A model generated the notes under the pieces. It searched no databases. It was not told the DNA's origin and was given only the letters and a program-made list of their open reading frames with translations. Of a stretch of DNA of 64,000 nt, positions 53,770 through 64,000 are shown one piece after another (position 1 is the first letter of the stretch; every line of letters begins with the position of its first letter). Made by a program: the position numbers and the translations under genes. The stretch comes from Corella eumyota (lineage: Eukaryota > Chordata > Ascidiacea > Phlebobranchia > Corellidae). The stretch spans positions 21,142,001-21,206,000 of the forward strand of contig OY720098.1 in NCBI GenBank assembly GCA_963082875.1, written 5' to 3'.

Positions 53770-56700
53770 TTACGTAAAATATTTCCAAATAATAAACATA
53801 ATAAAAGAAGTAACGAGCATTCCCCCAAATAAAATAATTCGATCTTGTGTCGTCCGCTTTTCTATCAACCTCATTACAGTGTTAGATAATCCTAAGGTGT
53901 TTGCAATGTTCAGAACTCGAGTTTTGACGCCCTAGAATATAAATTTAATTAATATTAATTAAAACTTAAAACAGAAAAATTGCCAATGTATGTAATTAAA
54001 CTCTCTTTAATTTACAATTGATACCTAGAAAAAAGTTTTTAAAAAAACATATTTCAAACAGTCAACATCCTTGCTCTAGTATTGCCCACATTTGGGTTAT
54101 AATCCTTACCCAGAGGAGATAAACACAAAAAGGATATAACGGCGTAAAACAAATCAAAAAAAGTATAGATTTTTTAAATAAAATTTTTGTTTATATATCT
54201 TTATACTCGATGTGGGAAGGTCGAATGTGCGACCTAAACGAGTAACATCAGTAACTCCGACCCAGTCTCAAGTTGACTTTAGCAGTTTGCGATATTATAG
54301 ATTATAATTGCCCGATAATTATGCTGCTGATTAAGTGATGGCTCAGCAGAAGATATTGTTTAAAACGTTTTGCTCGTGCTACAGCATGGTTTAAAAAGTT
54401 TTATTACCACTACCATATGCTGCTGGTTTATTGAATTTTAATACTTAGTTAAAAGTTTTAGATCCACATTGGACTGTGTATTTTTGGTACATATTATGAG
54501 TTTTACCTTTAACATTCCTCGTTGGGATCTGAGGTTTTCTAGAACACTGCTGCCCTGGTTTAACATATCATCAATACCTTAACACATAATTCAAGCATTT
54601 AAAATTGTTTATACACGTAATTAATAGTTGGTAGACTTTTTATACAGACAAAAAAATGGACAAATGTACAAATACTTTTGCCCTTTAACTTTTCCAATAC
54701 CCTGGTTGATATACAATTCTTACATTCCTTGTTAAGGTTTTGGAAAAGTTAAAGGGCAAAAGTATTCGCTATTTGTTTAAGATATATATTCAAGTCCCTG
54801 GAATTCCTTCTTTTGTACTTTATACTCCTCAATGTTACCATTTTATAATTTACATTTTATGTTGTTTTAAAACCATGGGATACAAGGGACTAGGGATGAG
54901 TCGAGCCGAGTGCTCGGGCTCGTACTCGTGTACGAGCCTAGGCATTTTTAAAGGCTCGGTTTTTGCCGAGCTTTCACGTTAAATTATCCGAGCATTATCA
55001 ACTAAATTAATTTTTTTCTTCTCGCTACATTATAATGCAAATCGTAACGCCGTCCAGTGTTATAACTTTTTAAATGCAATAGTTTTATAATTCGTCGGTT
55101 CACCGATAAATATATTAATATATACATATTAGTATCTCTATGGTTTTATTATATCACGCGAGATATGACGTTGTTATTCAATTGTTGTCACGCCGCCAAC
55201 TAGTGTTTTTATTGAAAGACTTTTTATTAGTTCAATTTTCTTAAAACCGGTAAACTTTGTTCGGCGTTTCACTGCACGTTTTAACGATTTTAAATCGCTT
55301 CTTTAAATAAAGCAATATAATCTTAAATTATTTATCTATAGCAAGCTTGCAGCGATATAACATTTAATTCAAATAATTTTAAAAAAAACTTGTAAAAAAT
55401 CGTGTCCACAACAAAAATTTATGTATTTTTTTCGGGCATACATTTTGCGTTACGTACCGAAAGGTCACTTAGGTATTTATTTTCGCTATTCAAAAGCTCG
55501 TATTGCTCGGCCGAGCTTTTTTAAAATTAAGATGCTCGTACGAGCCGAGCTTTTTACGATTTGGCACATCCCTACAAGGGACTATATACTACCCTAGAAT
55601 TAAACATACACAACAAAAATAGTTTTCTAAATGGAAGATCTACAATTAAGCATGAGGTCTTGGGTTCAATCCCCACTAGTTTTGTGCTGTAGCGCCCTTG
55701 AGTAAGGTGCTATAAACGGTATGAACTCCTGCTGAGCCAACTCTTAATCAGCAGTTTAATTATTGGAAAATTACAATCAATAATATCCCAAACTGCCACA
55801 GGCTACTTGAAAAAAGTCGGGTTAACTAATGTTAATATATGTTTAGTTTGTAAAGTTGCCCTTCCCACATCGAGGATAAAGTTGTATATAAAAAAGGTTC
55901 AGATTTAAAATCAAACTTTTATTAATCAAAACCGAAAAATTTTCCACCTTTATGTGCGCTGAGAAGTCCTGTGTGGTGGTTGAGATGTGAATCCATCTCA
56001 ATCGCTGTGTTCTCCTCATCATTTGTCTTAAACGAGGTCCGCAAGAGAAGATCACGCTCCCTCTTCTGCTGATCTCTAAGTCCTCTGCGATGCTCAAAGT
56101 TGCGAAGTACGGATTGGATGTGCTGAGAATCGAAGCGGATCTGGTCAACTTTCCTGCGCATTTAAAAAAAATCTTGCCAAATTAGACAAAAAAAAAACTT
56201 TAAGTTTAATTTAAAATATACAATTTACATTCTCTGATGCTGTCTTCTGTTAGGAGGTTCCTTGTTCACTAATATCTCAAGTCGATCGCAATTTCCGAGA
56301 ATATGATCCATGTGACCATGGATGTCACTTTCTATCACTGAAAAAATAAATAAAAACAAACTTTTTTAGTAAAAAAAATGTTCTTATTTTTCCGAAAAAA
56401 AAATTATGCAAAAACTAACTGGAAAAACAAACAAATCTATATGCAGTGAAAAAGAAACTTTATGTAGAAAAATATTACAAAAAAAAAAGAAGTTGTTTAA
56501 AAGGTTAAGAAAAACATTATCCCTTTCATTGGTCATATCAAGTTACAACCTCCATTTTAATTTGTTGCATATGTTTTTACATAGGATATAAAAAAATAAA
56601 TACAAAACATGGCTGACAACATGAGACATTTATACAGTTACAAATTGTTTTAAATAACAAAAATTACTCTGAGCTTCGTGTTCGGATGCCGACTCCATTC

Positions 56701-57412
56701 TTCCAAGATGATGTTGGACTTCCTGGATCATCCTAGAAACCCAACAAAAATTATTTAGATTGTTACATTATAAAAATAAGCAGAACTTTCGGTTGAATAG
56801 TGAGACCAGTCTGGAAAGTAGAGCAGCGTGCACGCACGAGTTTTTTTTTGGTAAAAAAAGTGCGCCTGAAATTAACGTTTTGCACGCCCGGTTTTTAAAA
56901 AAATTTGGCATGCGCAATGCTGACACCTTGTATGTTTAAGCCAAATTTAGACCAAAAAAACGAAAATCAGGGTGCGCGGTCACGCCATTTTTCACGCTTT
57001 GCACGCACGAGATCTCACCGAAAACTGCCCTACTTTCCAGACTGGTGGTGTGGGGTGCGGGAAATACCGAGGCCGTATGTAAACGTTAACAAAAAATCAC
57101 TGAATGCGGAAAAGGACGGATTGTTTATGCCCTTCCCCAATCTTCCCTTGTGCTTTATATTCAATTTAGCATCATCCCTTAAGTCTTTAAATAAATAAGT
57201 ACAAAAATGCCGTCCCACGTTCCGCAAATTTTTGTTAACGTTTACATACGATCCCGCATCCCGTACTTAAGTATTGTCCATAAAAAAAGAGTTTGTAAGT
57301 TTGTTAGTTTTAGTTACGTGAAAACACCTTAAACTGTTAACTTGACTTTCTTTCATACTAGAAATTATTTTAAACATAGTTACCTGCTGGTTTGGTGATA
57401 CAGAGCATCCAT
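53770..57412 (-). CDS. GOSR2: GOSR2 (membrin), Golgi Qb-SNARE
   Basis: Tail-anchored SNARE for ER-to-Golgi and intra-Golgi fusion. Six exons: 57384-57412, 56668-56732, 56229-56337, 55948-56153, 54507-54577, 53770-53931, giving 213 residues (human 212). Starts MDALYHQTSR, then HHLGRMESASE, CDRLEILVNKEPPNRR and VDQIRFDSQHIQSVLRNFEH. The SNARE helix spans SVLENLRSQRGMLKGVKTRV and LNIANTLGLSNTVMRLIEKR, with a Gln in RSQR where the zero layer should lie. The membrane anchor is ILFGGMLVTSFIMFII, ending WKYFT. Colinear with vertebrate membrin throughout. The intron between exons 4 and 5 carries a complete hAT-type insertion and a SINE; the intron before the last exon carries an LRRC73-like exon fragment. 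Confidence 0.96.
54059..54155 (-). pseudogene. Decayed copy of an LRRC73 exon segment
   Basis: About 95 bp aligns without gaps to 60632-60729 in LRRC73 exon 4, roughly 78% identical by my count, with the shared run 'gcccacatttgggttataat'. On the minus strand it still reads openly (DYNPNVG, then ARMLT), but it lies in the last GOSR2 intron and I see no splice sites or partner exons. Confidence 0.8.
54185..54428 (-). mobile_element. tRNA-SINE family A
   Basis: 'tatatctttatactcgatgt' to a shortened head 'accactaccatatgctgctg'. Confidence 0.82.
54668..54768. repeat. Inverted repeat, about 29-bp arms
   Basis: 'atacttttgccctttaactt' at the left and 'aagttaaagggcaaaagtat' at the right are perfect complements over a ~45-bp loop. 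Could be a tiny foldback element; no target duplication recognised. Confidence 0.7.
54891..55574. mobile_element. Complete non-autonomous hAT-type element with 8-bp target duplication
   Basis: Termini TAGGGATG...CATCCCTA are flanked on both sides by CAAGGGAC (54883-54890, 55575-55582). Subterminal 'cgagccgag' / 'gagccgagc' blocks and several 'gctcg...cgagc' palindromes lie near both ends. The 684-bp interior has no transposase frame. It sits in a GOSR2 intron. Confidence 0.88.
55645..55888 (+). mobile_element. tRNA-SINE family A, 5'-truncated
   Basis: 'agcatgaggtcttgggttca' to 'cacatcgaggataaagttgt'. Confidence 0.85.
56804..57046. mobile_element. MITE, about 243 bp
   Basis: Terminal inverted repeats ACCAGTCTGGAAAGTAG and CTACTTTCCAGACTGGT, with subterminal 'cacgcacgag' at both sides. 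Non-coding. Lies in GOSR2 intron 1 and abuts the next repeat at 57047. Confidence 0.78.
57047..57285. mobile_element. MITE-like repeat family E, two-armed copy
   Basis: Arms 'gtatgtaaacgttaacaaaa' (about 57077) and 'ttttgttaacgtttacatac' (about 57230) are exact complements, each flanked outward by 'gcggga'-rich sequence. The short open frame between them is shared loosely with the 33917 copy but matches nothing I know. Confidence 0.65.
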
Positions 57413-57740
57413 TATTTACTTCTATATTAATCCAAAATATCTTAAACTTTGTTTTTTAAATAATCTTAAATGAATTGAAACGCTGTCGTGGCCAAAAAGT
57501 TGCGGAACTTTTCTCGTGTTTACTTATACATCAGTCAAGCATAAAAGTAGTGTTGCCATTTTTTTTTATAAAAATTTAGTTTGTCCTCAAATTTCTTTAA
57601 AAGTTTTTTAATTTAATACAAACTAATGACAGTAAAACAAATAATTTCTCGCAAAAATTATTAAAATATCTCTAAAAAGGTTAAAACTAACACTATTGTT
57701 ATTTATAAAGTACTTAAAAATGTAATAAGATTTTATAACT

Positions 57741-59312
57741 TGTAGCGAATTATTAATTAATTAATTTTTAATAAAATCCTTTTGGTGTTAGTTGATACAA
57801 GAATATAAAATTCTGGCTAATTCTTACGGAAATAAACTCTGAATTTAAGTAATGTCTAAATCCATGTTTATTATGGCGTCCGTTCAGCAGAACGAAATTG
57901 CCCAACTGTTTTAAAACGAACATTTGCACTTCATAAAAAGCAGAAATGAATCGTTGGAAAAATAATTCAATACTAGAGAAACGAGGTTAGAGTTTCCATG
58001 TGAAAAGAGTTGTTAAATAACCCGCAAATTCGATAAACAAGTTAAAGTTAAAAGCATTGAAACTTATTATTTAAATAGGGAGGAAAAATACGCCAAAGCT
58101 TGACAGCAAATAAATAACAATTTCATTTCAAATCAACATCAAAAACTGTTTGTTTATAAAATTAAAGGTTAGCTTATGTGGATTTATCCAAAATAAGCTA
58201 CATCAACCCAACTCAAAGTAGAGCCCGGGGTAATCAAAAATAAGAAAACACAACCGCTACTTTTCGATACGCGTCTTAATTCTCACAAGCGTAAATTTGT
58301 AAATAAGCGTTTATTGTTTGATGACTGTATTTCTTGCACATTCGAACTTTCATGAGGTAGGTGATTGCGACGATCGACGAATAAAGGGGACTTGGCCTCT
58401 GTGGGCATTATAGACATATTGGCCTCTTTGGGCACTTCGGAAAAATAATCGGCCTTCTGTGGGCATCAGACATAGGTGCGTCGATCATCGTCTTGAGTCG
58501 GCCATCGTTGGGCAAAAGAAACTAGGTAGTTCGTGCAAGAAATGTACTTCGTCTTGTTCACTTGACCCGCTTGGCAAAGAAAAACACGTAAAAAAAATGC
58601 TGCGATGGTCTTTCTTCATCTGTCGTTTTTGTAGTTTGATTGTTAAAATTTAAAGCTCGCAATAACGTTTTCCCATTTAAAAATTGTTAATTGTCCGTTT
58701 TTTTCTAAAGTTTTGGCTGATAAACAAAAGCTGAAAACTTGCTTATCTCCGTTTGCGCGACTCCTCGGAAGGTGTTCATTTGGTCTGAGAACAGAAGCTA
58801 CAAAATTCTGTTTAAATCCCAAAACCTTAATCACGTCGGAAATTCATCATTTGTAGCGAATTATTAATTTTAATTTTTAAAAACTGTCCTTTAGTGGTTA
58901 GTTGATACAAGAATATAAAATTCTGGCTAATTCTTACGGAAATAAACTCTGAATTTAAGTAATGTCTAAATCCATGTTTATTATGGCGTCCGTTCAGCAG
59001 AACGAAATTGCCCAACTGTTTTAAAACGAACATTTGCACTTCATAAAAAGCAGAAATGAATCGTTGGAAAAATAATTCAATACTAGAGAAACGAGGTTAG
59101 AGTTTCCATGTGAAAAGAGTTGTTAAATAACCCGCAAATTCGATAAACAAGTTAAAGTTAAAAGCATTGAAACTTATTATTTAAATAGGGAGGAAAAATA
59201 CGCCAAAGCTTGACAGCAAATAAATAACAATTTCATTTCAAATCAACATCAAAAACTGTTTGTTTATAAAATTAAAGGTTAGCTTATGTGGATTTATCCA
59301 AAATAAGCTACA
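57741..59312. mobile_element. Short LTR-flanked element (TRIM-like fossil)
   Basis: Two direct repeats of about 460 bp, 57741-58202 and 58852-59312, each begin TGTAGC and end GCTACA, the TG...CA form of LTRs. AACT flanks both outer edges as a 4-bp target duplication. The repeats appear identical over roughly their last 390 bp, so insertion is recent. The ~650-bp interior shows no gag, pol or envelope-like coding and no clear primer-binding site, so it is non-autonomous or deleted. Family is not determined. A simple segmental duplication is the alternative, made less likely by the target duplication. Confidence 0.65.
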
Positions 59313-59319
59313 AACTTAA

Positions 59320-59605
59320 CCGGCAGCATGGTGTAGTGGTAAGAACAATTGTTACACCACACATGAGGTCGTGGGTTCAATCCCCACTGATCTCATGCTG
59401 TAGCGCTCTTAAGTAAGGTGCTATAAACGGTGCGGACTCCTGCGAAGTCAGCACCTAATCAGCAGTATAACTATGTGGCAATTATAAACAATAATATCTC
59501 AAACTGTCACAGGCAACTTGAGACTGGGTCGGGGTAACTGATGTTACTCTATGTTTAAGTCGCACTTTCGACTTTCCCACATCGGAATAAAGATATATAC
59601 AAAAA
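59320..59605 (+). mobile_element. tRNA-SINE family A, full length
   Basis: 'accggcagcatggtgtagtg' to 'aaagatatatacaaaaaaaa'; starts just after the LTR element's target duplication. Confidence 0.9.
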
Positions 59606-59779
59606 AAAAACTTGAGGTAAAACTTGAAAAAGATACAGTTACAGTGATGCCACAAAAAAAGAAATATTTACAATAAACTGCACAGCCCAAAAATTGCAAT
59701 ACCAAAATCAATACAGTGTTAGCTACATGATAATTTCTATAAGTTATACAACTAAGCAGTGTTTCCAAAATACTTTCTT

Positions 59780-62700
59780 TTATGATTCATCATCAGAGTT
59801 TTCCAATAAATTGGCAACATCTTCCTGAACTTCGCTCGAAATTTTATTTTCACACAACACCAGGTTTTTCAAGGGCGTTGGGAAATTTTCAAGGACAGAA
59901 ACAAACAACTAAAATAATAAATATTTTTTCAATGTGTTACCATCTAAATACATCTTTTTTATTCTAAGGGTAGGAAAGGTTTTATTTATTCTTAATTTGA
60001 AAAAGCCGTCTTTACGACCTAAATATGAAGCAACATTTATAACCCTGACCCAATCTCGAGTTGCCTGTGGCAGTTTGGGATATAATAAATTATAATTGCC
60101 CAAAAATTATGATGCTGATTAAGTGCTGGCTCAGCAGGAGCTTGTACCGTCTATAGCACCTTACTTAAAGGTGCTACAGCATAAAAACAGTGGGAATTGA
60201 ACCTACGACCTCATGTGTGGTGTAGCAAGTGTTCTTACAACTACACCACGCTGCCGGTTTTTTAAATATCGTTTATGACTCTTCACTTAAGGGCTCTACA
60301 GCCTGATATCACTGGAGATTGAACCCAGGACCTCCTGTACTGAAACCATGTGTTTGAACTACCGCAGCACGATGTAGTAGTCAGAACAATTGACTTTACT
60401 ACATGAGGTCCTTGGCTTAATCCCCACTGCCCTCATGCTGTAACGTCCCAATTCTACAAAAGTCACCCTACATCTTTTTGTAATAGTTTTGACTTTCATG
60501 TCATTTCTTTCAGATAAAACATTTATGAATATTTTCTTAAAACCATAAAAAACGAACCCTTCCAACTTGCTCACTAATTCCACAACTTTCAAGATCAACA
60601 TTTTTTAAAGTGCGACTGGCACATATTACAGCAGTTAACATCCTCGCTCCATTATCGCCCACATTTGGGTTATAATCCACACTCAGCGAGGATAAACATG
60701 AACTGGATGCAATGGCGCAGAACAAAATCGACCAACCATGACTTGATATCAATGGATTGGAACTCAGTGAAAGTTGTTTAAGACCTGAAATTTAATCAAA
60801 AAAATTAATTTTAAGAATATTTAAATTTATTTATTTTTTATTTAGGTTTTTTGTGCATCAATATAAGTAATAAAGAAATATTTACAATAAATATTACAAT
60901 AATGCGACGGGAAAAAATGACAAAATCCGTTTAATCATTTAAACATATCATAAGTATTAATGTTTAAATAAAGATTTTATAACATTTTACGGCATGGTCA
61001 CCAAACCCAGCTTTTTAAAGATGAATATTTTTAGTAAGTATCAAAAATAAACGTTACAATAATATTCCAATTTTAAAATATGAATGGTTTAGTAAATGGT
61101 CTTTTTATACATTTTAGATAACTGGTTAATGTATTTTAACACTAAAAATAATAATATACAAAAAAAAACATCAATTAAAAAAATTTGAAGTGTTATATTG
61201 AAGAGTTTTGCAATTTTGTAAGTGATGTTTATAGCACGTTAGTATGGTTGACACTGAATCACGAAATGGCTTTAGAACCTTTAAAAAATGTCTGGGGTTC
61301 TTACAATTTAATTTTCAAAAATACTGGAAAATGATTAACATAAAAAATCAGGTTACCATATTTTTTTGTGTGACGTAGAAAGTACTAAGTAGCGTAGTGA
61401 ATGTATACAAGCTAGTACTTTCTACGTTATCACAAACAGGGCTTTCCTTTTCTTTTTTTTAATTAATTTTAATTTTTTTTAAAGTTGTATAACTTAAAAA
61501 GTAGGTGAAATTATTTAAAGTTAAAACATTTTTGTGTTCAGTGACACCAACTTTATTAATTTTTGAGTAAAAAAATATCGCTAATATAAGAATTTAACAA
61601 ACCAGGTCTAGCTCCATCAGGTGGTAAAAGGTTACAAATTTGTAAAATATCCTCGTCAGTTAAATAACAATCACCAATATCAAGGTCAATAATGGAAGGA
61701 TGAAGTGAAATTGATTTTAACAAAATGTCAGCCCCATTTTGTCCCATTGTTGATCCATGAATGCTGTAACAATAGGTTATTGTTGTTTAATAAAAAGCAA
61801 TAACAAGTTTTAATTTAATTGGCATTATTTTTACAAAATTTATTTATTTCACAGTTACAAAAAATATAATATTTTAACAACTGCTTTTATGCTGTATTAC
61901 TCTTAAGTTAGGGGCCTTGAACAGTACAAACTTATGCTGAGCTACAATTTAATCAGCAAATTAATTATCAAACATTTATATTTTATAATATTCCAAACTG
62001 CTAAAGGCAACTTAAAATTGGGTCGTCGTAACTTATTTTACTCTATGTGTAGATATTGAAATTAACCTTTTTTTTGTATATATCTTTATCCTTGATGTGG
62101 GAAAGGCGAATTTGCGACTTAAACATAGAGTAACATCAGTTACTCCGACCCAGTCTCAAGTTGCCTGTGGCAGTTTGGGATATTATGGATTATAATTGTT
62201 CGATAAATATGCTGCTGATTAAGTGTTGGCTCAGAAGGAGTTTATACCGTTTATAGCACCTTACTTAAGGACGCTACAGCATGAGATCAGTGGGGGTTAA
62301 ACCCACGACCTCATGGTGGTGTAGCAAAGGTTCTTACCACTACACCACGCTGCCGTTTTTTTTTACACCAAGTTTCAATAAACATAAACATTAAAACTCA
62401 CTACAAAGATTGGATAGATCTGTTTACGTTAAGCGCATCAGCCAACATAATACATCTCCCTTCATTGCAAATAACTCCAAGATTTAAATTAAGTTGAATC
62501 AAGGATTTTGTTTTCGAAATTGCTCTTGCCAGTCTAGAAAAATCTTCAGTTGATATCTAAAAAAAATTATTTTTAAATGTTTTTAAAATGTTAAAAACAT
62601 GAAACACTATTTTAAAATTAATTTATAATTTTTTTTTTTGAGAAAATGTAACTTTGTTACAAAAAAAAGTTGAACCAGTAGCGTGGTGTTAGGTGTAGTG

Positions 62701-62992
62701 GTCAAAACACTTGGCTTCACTACATGAGGTCGTAGGTTCGATTCTCACTGCTTTTATGCGGTTGCACCTCTTGAGAAGGCGCTACAAGCGGTGTGAATTG
62801 TACATTGAAATTTTCCCCACATTCTGTAAGCTTGGCGAACGAAGTTAATGTAGAAGAGGTTCATTTATTTATTACCTTACATTCCCGTAAAGATAGAAGA
62901 GTTAGGCTATGCTGCTTCAACAATTTACAAATTTCTTTAATTTCCAAACCATTTAAATCTTGTCCCCCAATTTGAACAGAGCCTTGATACAT
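59780..62992 (-). CDS. LRRC73: LRRC73-like leucine-rich repeat protein
   Basis: Ribonuclease-inhibitor-type leucine-rich repeat protein; molecular role poorly known. Five exons: 62876-62992, 62402-62556, 61603-61763, 60567-60784, 59780-59908, 259 residues, all junctions in frame. Starts MYQGSVQIGGQDLNGLEI. Repeats follow: LLSLREC, LIQLNLNLG, NRSIQSLYIHGS, IIDLDIGDC, NLLPPDGARPGLKQLSLSSN, LSSLSVDYNPNVGD, TLKNVDLESCGI and LKNLVLCENKISSEVQ. The order and the signature LPPDGA...GLK and NRSIQSL match vertebrate LRRC73. It ends NLLENSDDES and lacks the longer C-terminal tail of the mammalian protein. Short decayed exon copy at 54059-54155. Confidence 0.9.
59985..60255 (-). mobile_element. tRNA-SINE family A, near full length
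   Basis: 'tttattcttaatttgaaaaa' (diverged tail) to 'acaactacaccacgctgccg', in the last LRRC73 intron. Confidence 0.85.
60285..60372 (-). mobile_element. tRNA-SINE family A, head fragment
   Basis: 'cacttaagggctctacagcc' to 'gaactaccgcagcacg'. Confidence 0.65.
60373..60465 (+). mobile_element. tRNA-SINE family A, head fragment in opposite orientation
   Basis: 'tgtagtagtcagaacaattg' to 'ctcatgctgtaacgtccc'; forms a head-to-head pair with the previous fragment. Confidence 0.65.
60830..61030 (+). repeat. Interspersed repeat family D
   Basis: 'caataatgcgacgggaaaaa', 'atgacaaaatccgtttaatc', 'ggcatggtcaccaaacccag'; LRRC73 intron. Confidence 0.62.
61365..61436. repeat. Short inverted repeat, 23-bp arms
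   Basis: 'gacgtagaaagtacta' and 'tagtactttctacgttatca' are complementary with one gap around a 26-bp loop. Confidence 0.65.
61880..62070 (+). mobile_element. tRNA-SINE family A, old diverged copy
   Basis: 'ctgctaaaggcaacttaaaa' and 'ttactctatgtgtag' still recognisable. Confidence 0.6.
62072..62355 (-). mobile_element. tRNA-SINE family A, full length
   Basis: 'ttttgtatatatctttatcc' to 'ccactacaccacgctgccg'; its A-rich end meets the preceding diverged copy tail to tail. Confidence 0.9.
62672..62800 (+). mobile_element. tRNA-SINE family A, head half with small internal duplication
   Basis: 'gtagcgtggtgttaggtgta' shows a partly duplicated A-box; B-box 'ggttcgattctcac'; ends after 'ggcgctacaagcggtgtg'. 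Confidence 0.75.
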
Positions 62993-63120
62993 TACTAATA
63001 GCTTAGTGTAAAAAAATGGCGTCGAAAAAAACTTAGCAACGAAAATATTTCAAGAATGTAACAAAAATTCAACAGCAGTCGTAACATATTTTTTGACATT
63101 ATGTCTCGACTTTAAAAAAG

Positions 63121-63958
63121 AGATGTCTTGTCACAAAAATCCGAATGTCATGTCGCAAAACATGGAATGTCTTGTCACAAAAATCCGAATGTCATGTCGC
63201 AAAACATGGAATGTCTTGTCACGAAAATCCCAATGTCATGTCGCAAAACATGGAATGTCTTGTCACAAAAATCTAAATGTTATGTCACAAAAATCCGAAT
63301 GTCATGTCGCAAAACATGGAATGTCTTGTCACAAAAATCCGAATGTCATGTCGCAAAAATCCGAATGTCTTGTCACAAAAATCCGAATGTCATGTCACAA
63401 AAATCCGAATGTCATGTCGCAAAACATGGAATGTCTTGTCACAAAAATCCGAATGTCATGTCGCAAAACATGGAATGTCTTGTCACAAAAATCCGAATGT
63501 CATGTCGCAAAACATGGAATGTCTTGTCACAAAAATCCGAATGTCATGTCGCAAAACATGGAATGTCTTGTCACGAAAATCCCAATGTCATGTCGCAAAA
63601 CATGGAATGTCTTGTCACAAAAATCTAAATGTTATGTCACAAAAATCCGAATGTCATGTCGCAAAACATGGAATGTCTTGTCACAAAAATCCGAATGTCA
63701 TGTCTCAAAAATCCGAATGTCATGTCGCAAAACATGGAATGTCTTGTCACAAAAATCCGAATGTCTTGTCACAAAAATCCGAATGTCATGTCGCAAAAAT
63801 CCGAATGTCTTGTCACAAAAATCCGAATGTCATGTCACAAAAATCCGAATGTCATGTCGCAAAACATGGAATGTCTTGTCACAAAAATCCGAATGTCATG
63901 TCGCAAAACATGGAATGTCTTGTCACAAAAATCCGAATGTCATGTCGCAAAAATCCCT
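63121..63958. repeat. 22-bp minisatellite with higher-order structure
   Basis: About 38 units of two types, 'atgtcttgtcacaaaaatcc'+'ga' and 'atgtcatgtcgcaaaacatg'+'ga'. Marker variants ('cacgaaaatccc' then 'aatctaaatgttatg') recur exactly 352 bp apart (63221 and 63573), i.e. every 16 units. Long frames across it in all three plus frames follow from the unit length and are not evidence of a gene. Confidence 0.9.
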
Positions 63959-64000
63959 TTCCTAAATTAACCACGCAAGTGGATTTCTTAAATTAATCAC

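Larger units (their letters stand above)
57413..59779. other. Intergenic region between LRRC73 and GOSR2
   Basis: GOSR2 promoter side, then the LTR-flanked element (57741-59312) and a SINE directly after it. No host gene seen. Confidence 0.6.

Noticed and set aside
57030-57227. Minus-strand 65-codon frame overlapping repeat family E
   Set aside because: It lies within an inverted-repeat element, is not kept in the copy at 33917, and has no partner exons.
58643-59039. Two small minus-strand frames upstream of GOSR2
   Set aside because: They fall in the interior and repeat of the LTR-flanked element and show no recognisable protein.
63121-63958. CRISPR-like repeat array
   Set aside because: The units are contiguous with no unique spacers, and the host is an animal.
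63093-63996. Several long plus-strand open frames (up to 290 codons) rich in Cys/His/Lys/Asn
   Set aside because: They are the three frames of one 22-bp tandem repeat whose units contain no stops; no start context, splice sites or non-repeat coding sequence go with them.

Overview
The window is animal nuclear DNA, almost certainly from the tunicate Ciona. It is AT-rich, with compact multi-exon genes, short introns and GT-AG splice sites. It carries dozens of copies of a tRNA-derived SINE of the kind described in Ciona, and chordate-type orthologues throughout: a five-repeat classical cadherin, VPS4, MMADHC, RPS9, TRDMT1, GOSR2 and LRRC73. All gene models were read by eye from open frames, GT/AG sites and phase matching between exons. 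Every multi-exon model given here closes in frame; one cadherin exon end is uncertain by a base.

Layout. 165-933 (+): the last three exons of a coiled-coil protein. Eleven genes then follow, all on the minus strand: classical cadherin (2711-11088), a secretory cyclophilin (12402-14420), VPS4 (15518-21257), MMADHC (21516-22451, single exon), RPS9 (23445-25876, with a separate 5'TOP leader exon), two tandem paralogous rhodopsin-class GPCRs (26708-33180 and 36820-41067, nine exons each), an unrecognised WW-domain protein with repeated CUE/UBA-like modules (43641-50818), TRDMT1/DNMT2 (51317-52321, intronless), GOSR2/membrin (53770-57412) and LRRC73 (59780-62992). The window ends in a 22-bp minisatellite (63121-63958).

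Between and inside the genes lie two tRNA-derived SINE families, two other interspersed repeats, at least two non-autonomous hAT elements, two small MITEs, a 1.4-kb long-inverted-repeat element with TTAA target duplications nested in a SINE, a short LTR-flanked element, and several minisatellites.

The genes are mostly housekeeping functions that act separately: membrane remodelling (VPS4), Golgi SNARE (GOSR2), ER folding (cyclophilin), cobalamin trafficking (MMADHC), translation (RPS9), tRNA methylation (TRDMT1), adhesion (cadherin) and signalling (GPCRs). The most notable observations are: (1) two tandem, phase-identical exons in the cadherin gene, each encoding an alternative membrane-proximal plus transmembrane segment, 39 bp apart and therefore probably mutually exclusive; (2) TGACGTCA palindromes packed into one set of introns, often beside both splice sites, and not seen across long neighbouring stretches; (3) the exon-pair-duplicated WW/CUE-like gene; (4) localised near-identity of the last exon between the two GPCR paralogues; and (5) a decayed LRRC73 exon fragment inside an intron of the adjacent GOSR2 gene.
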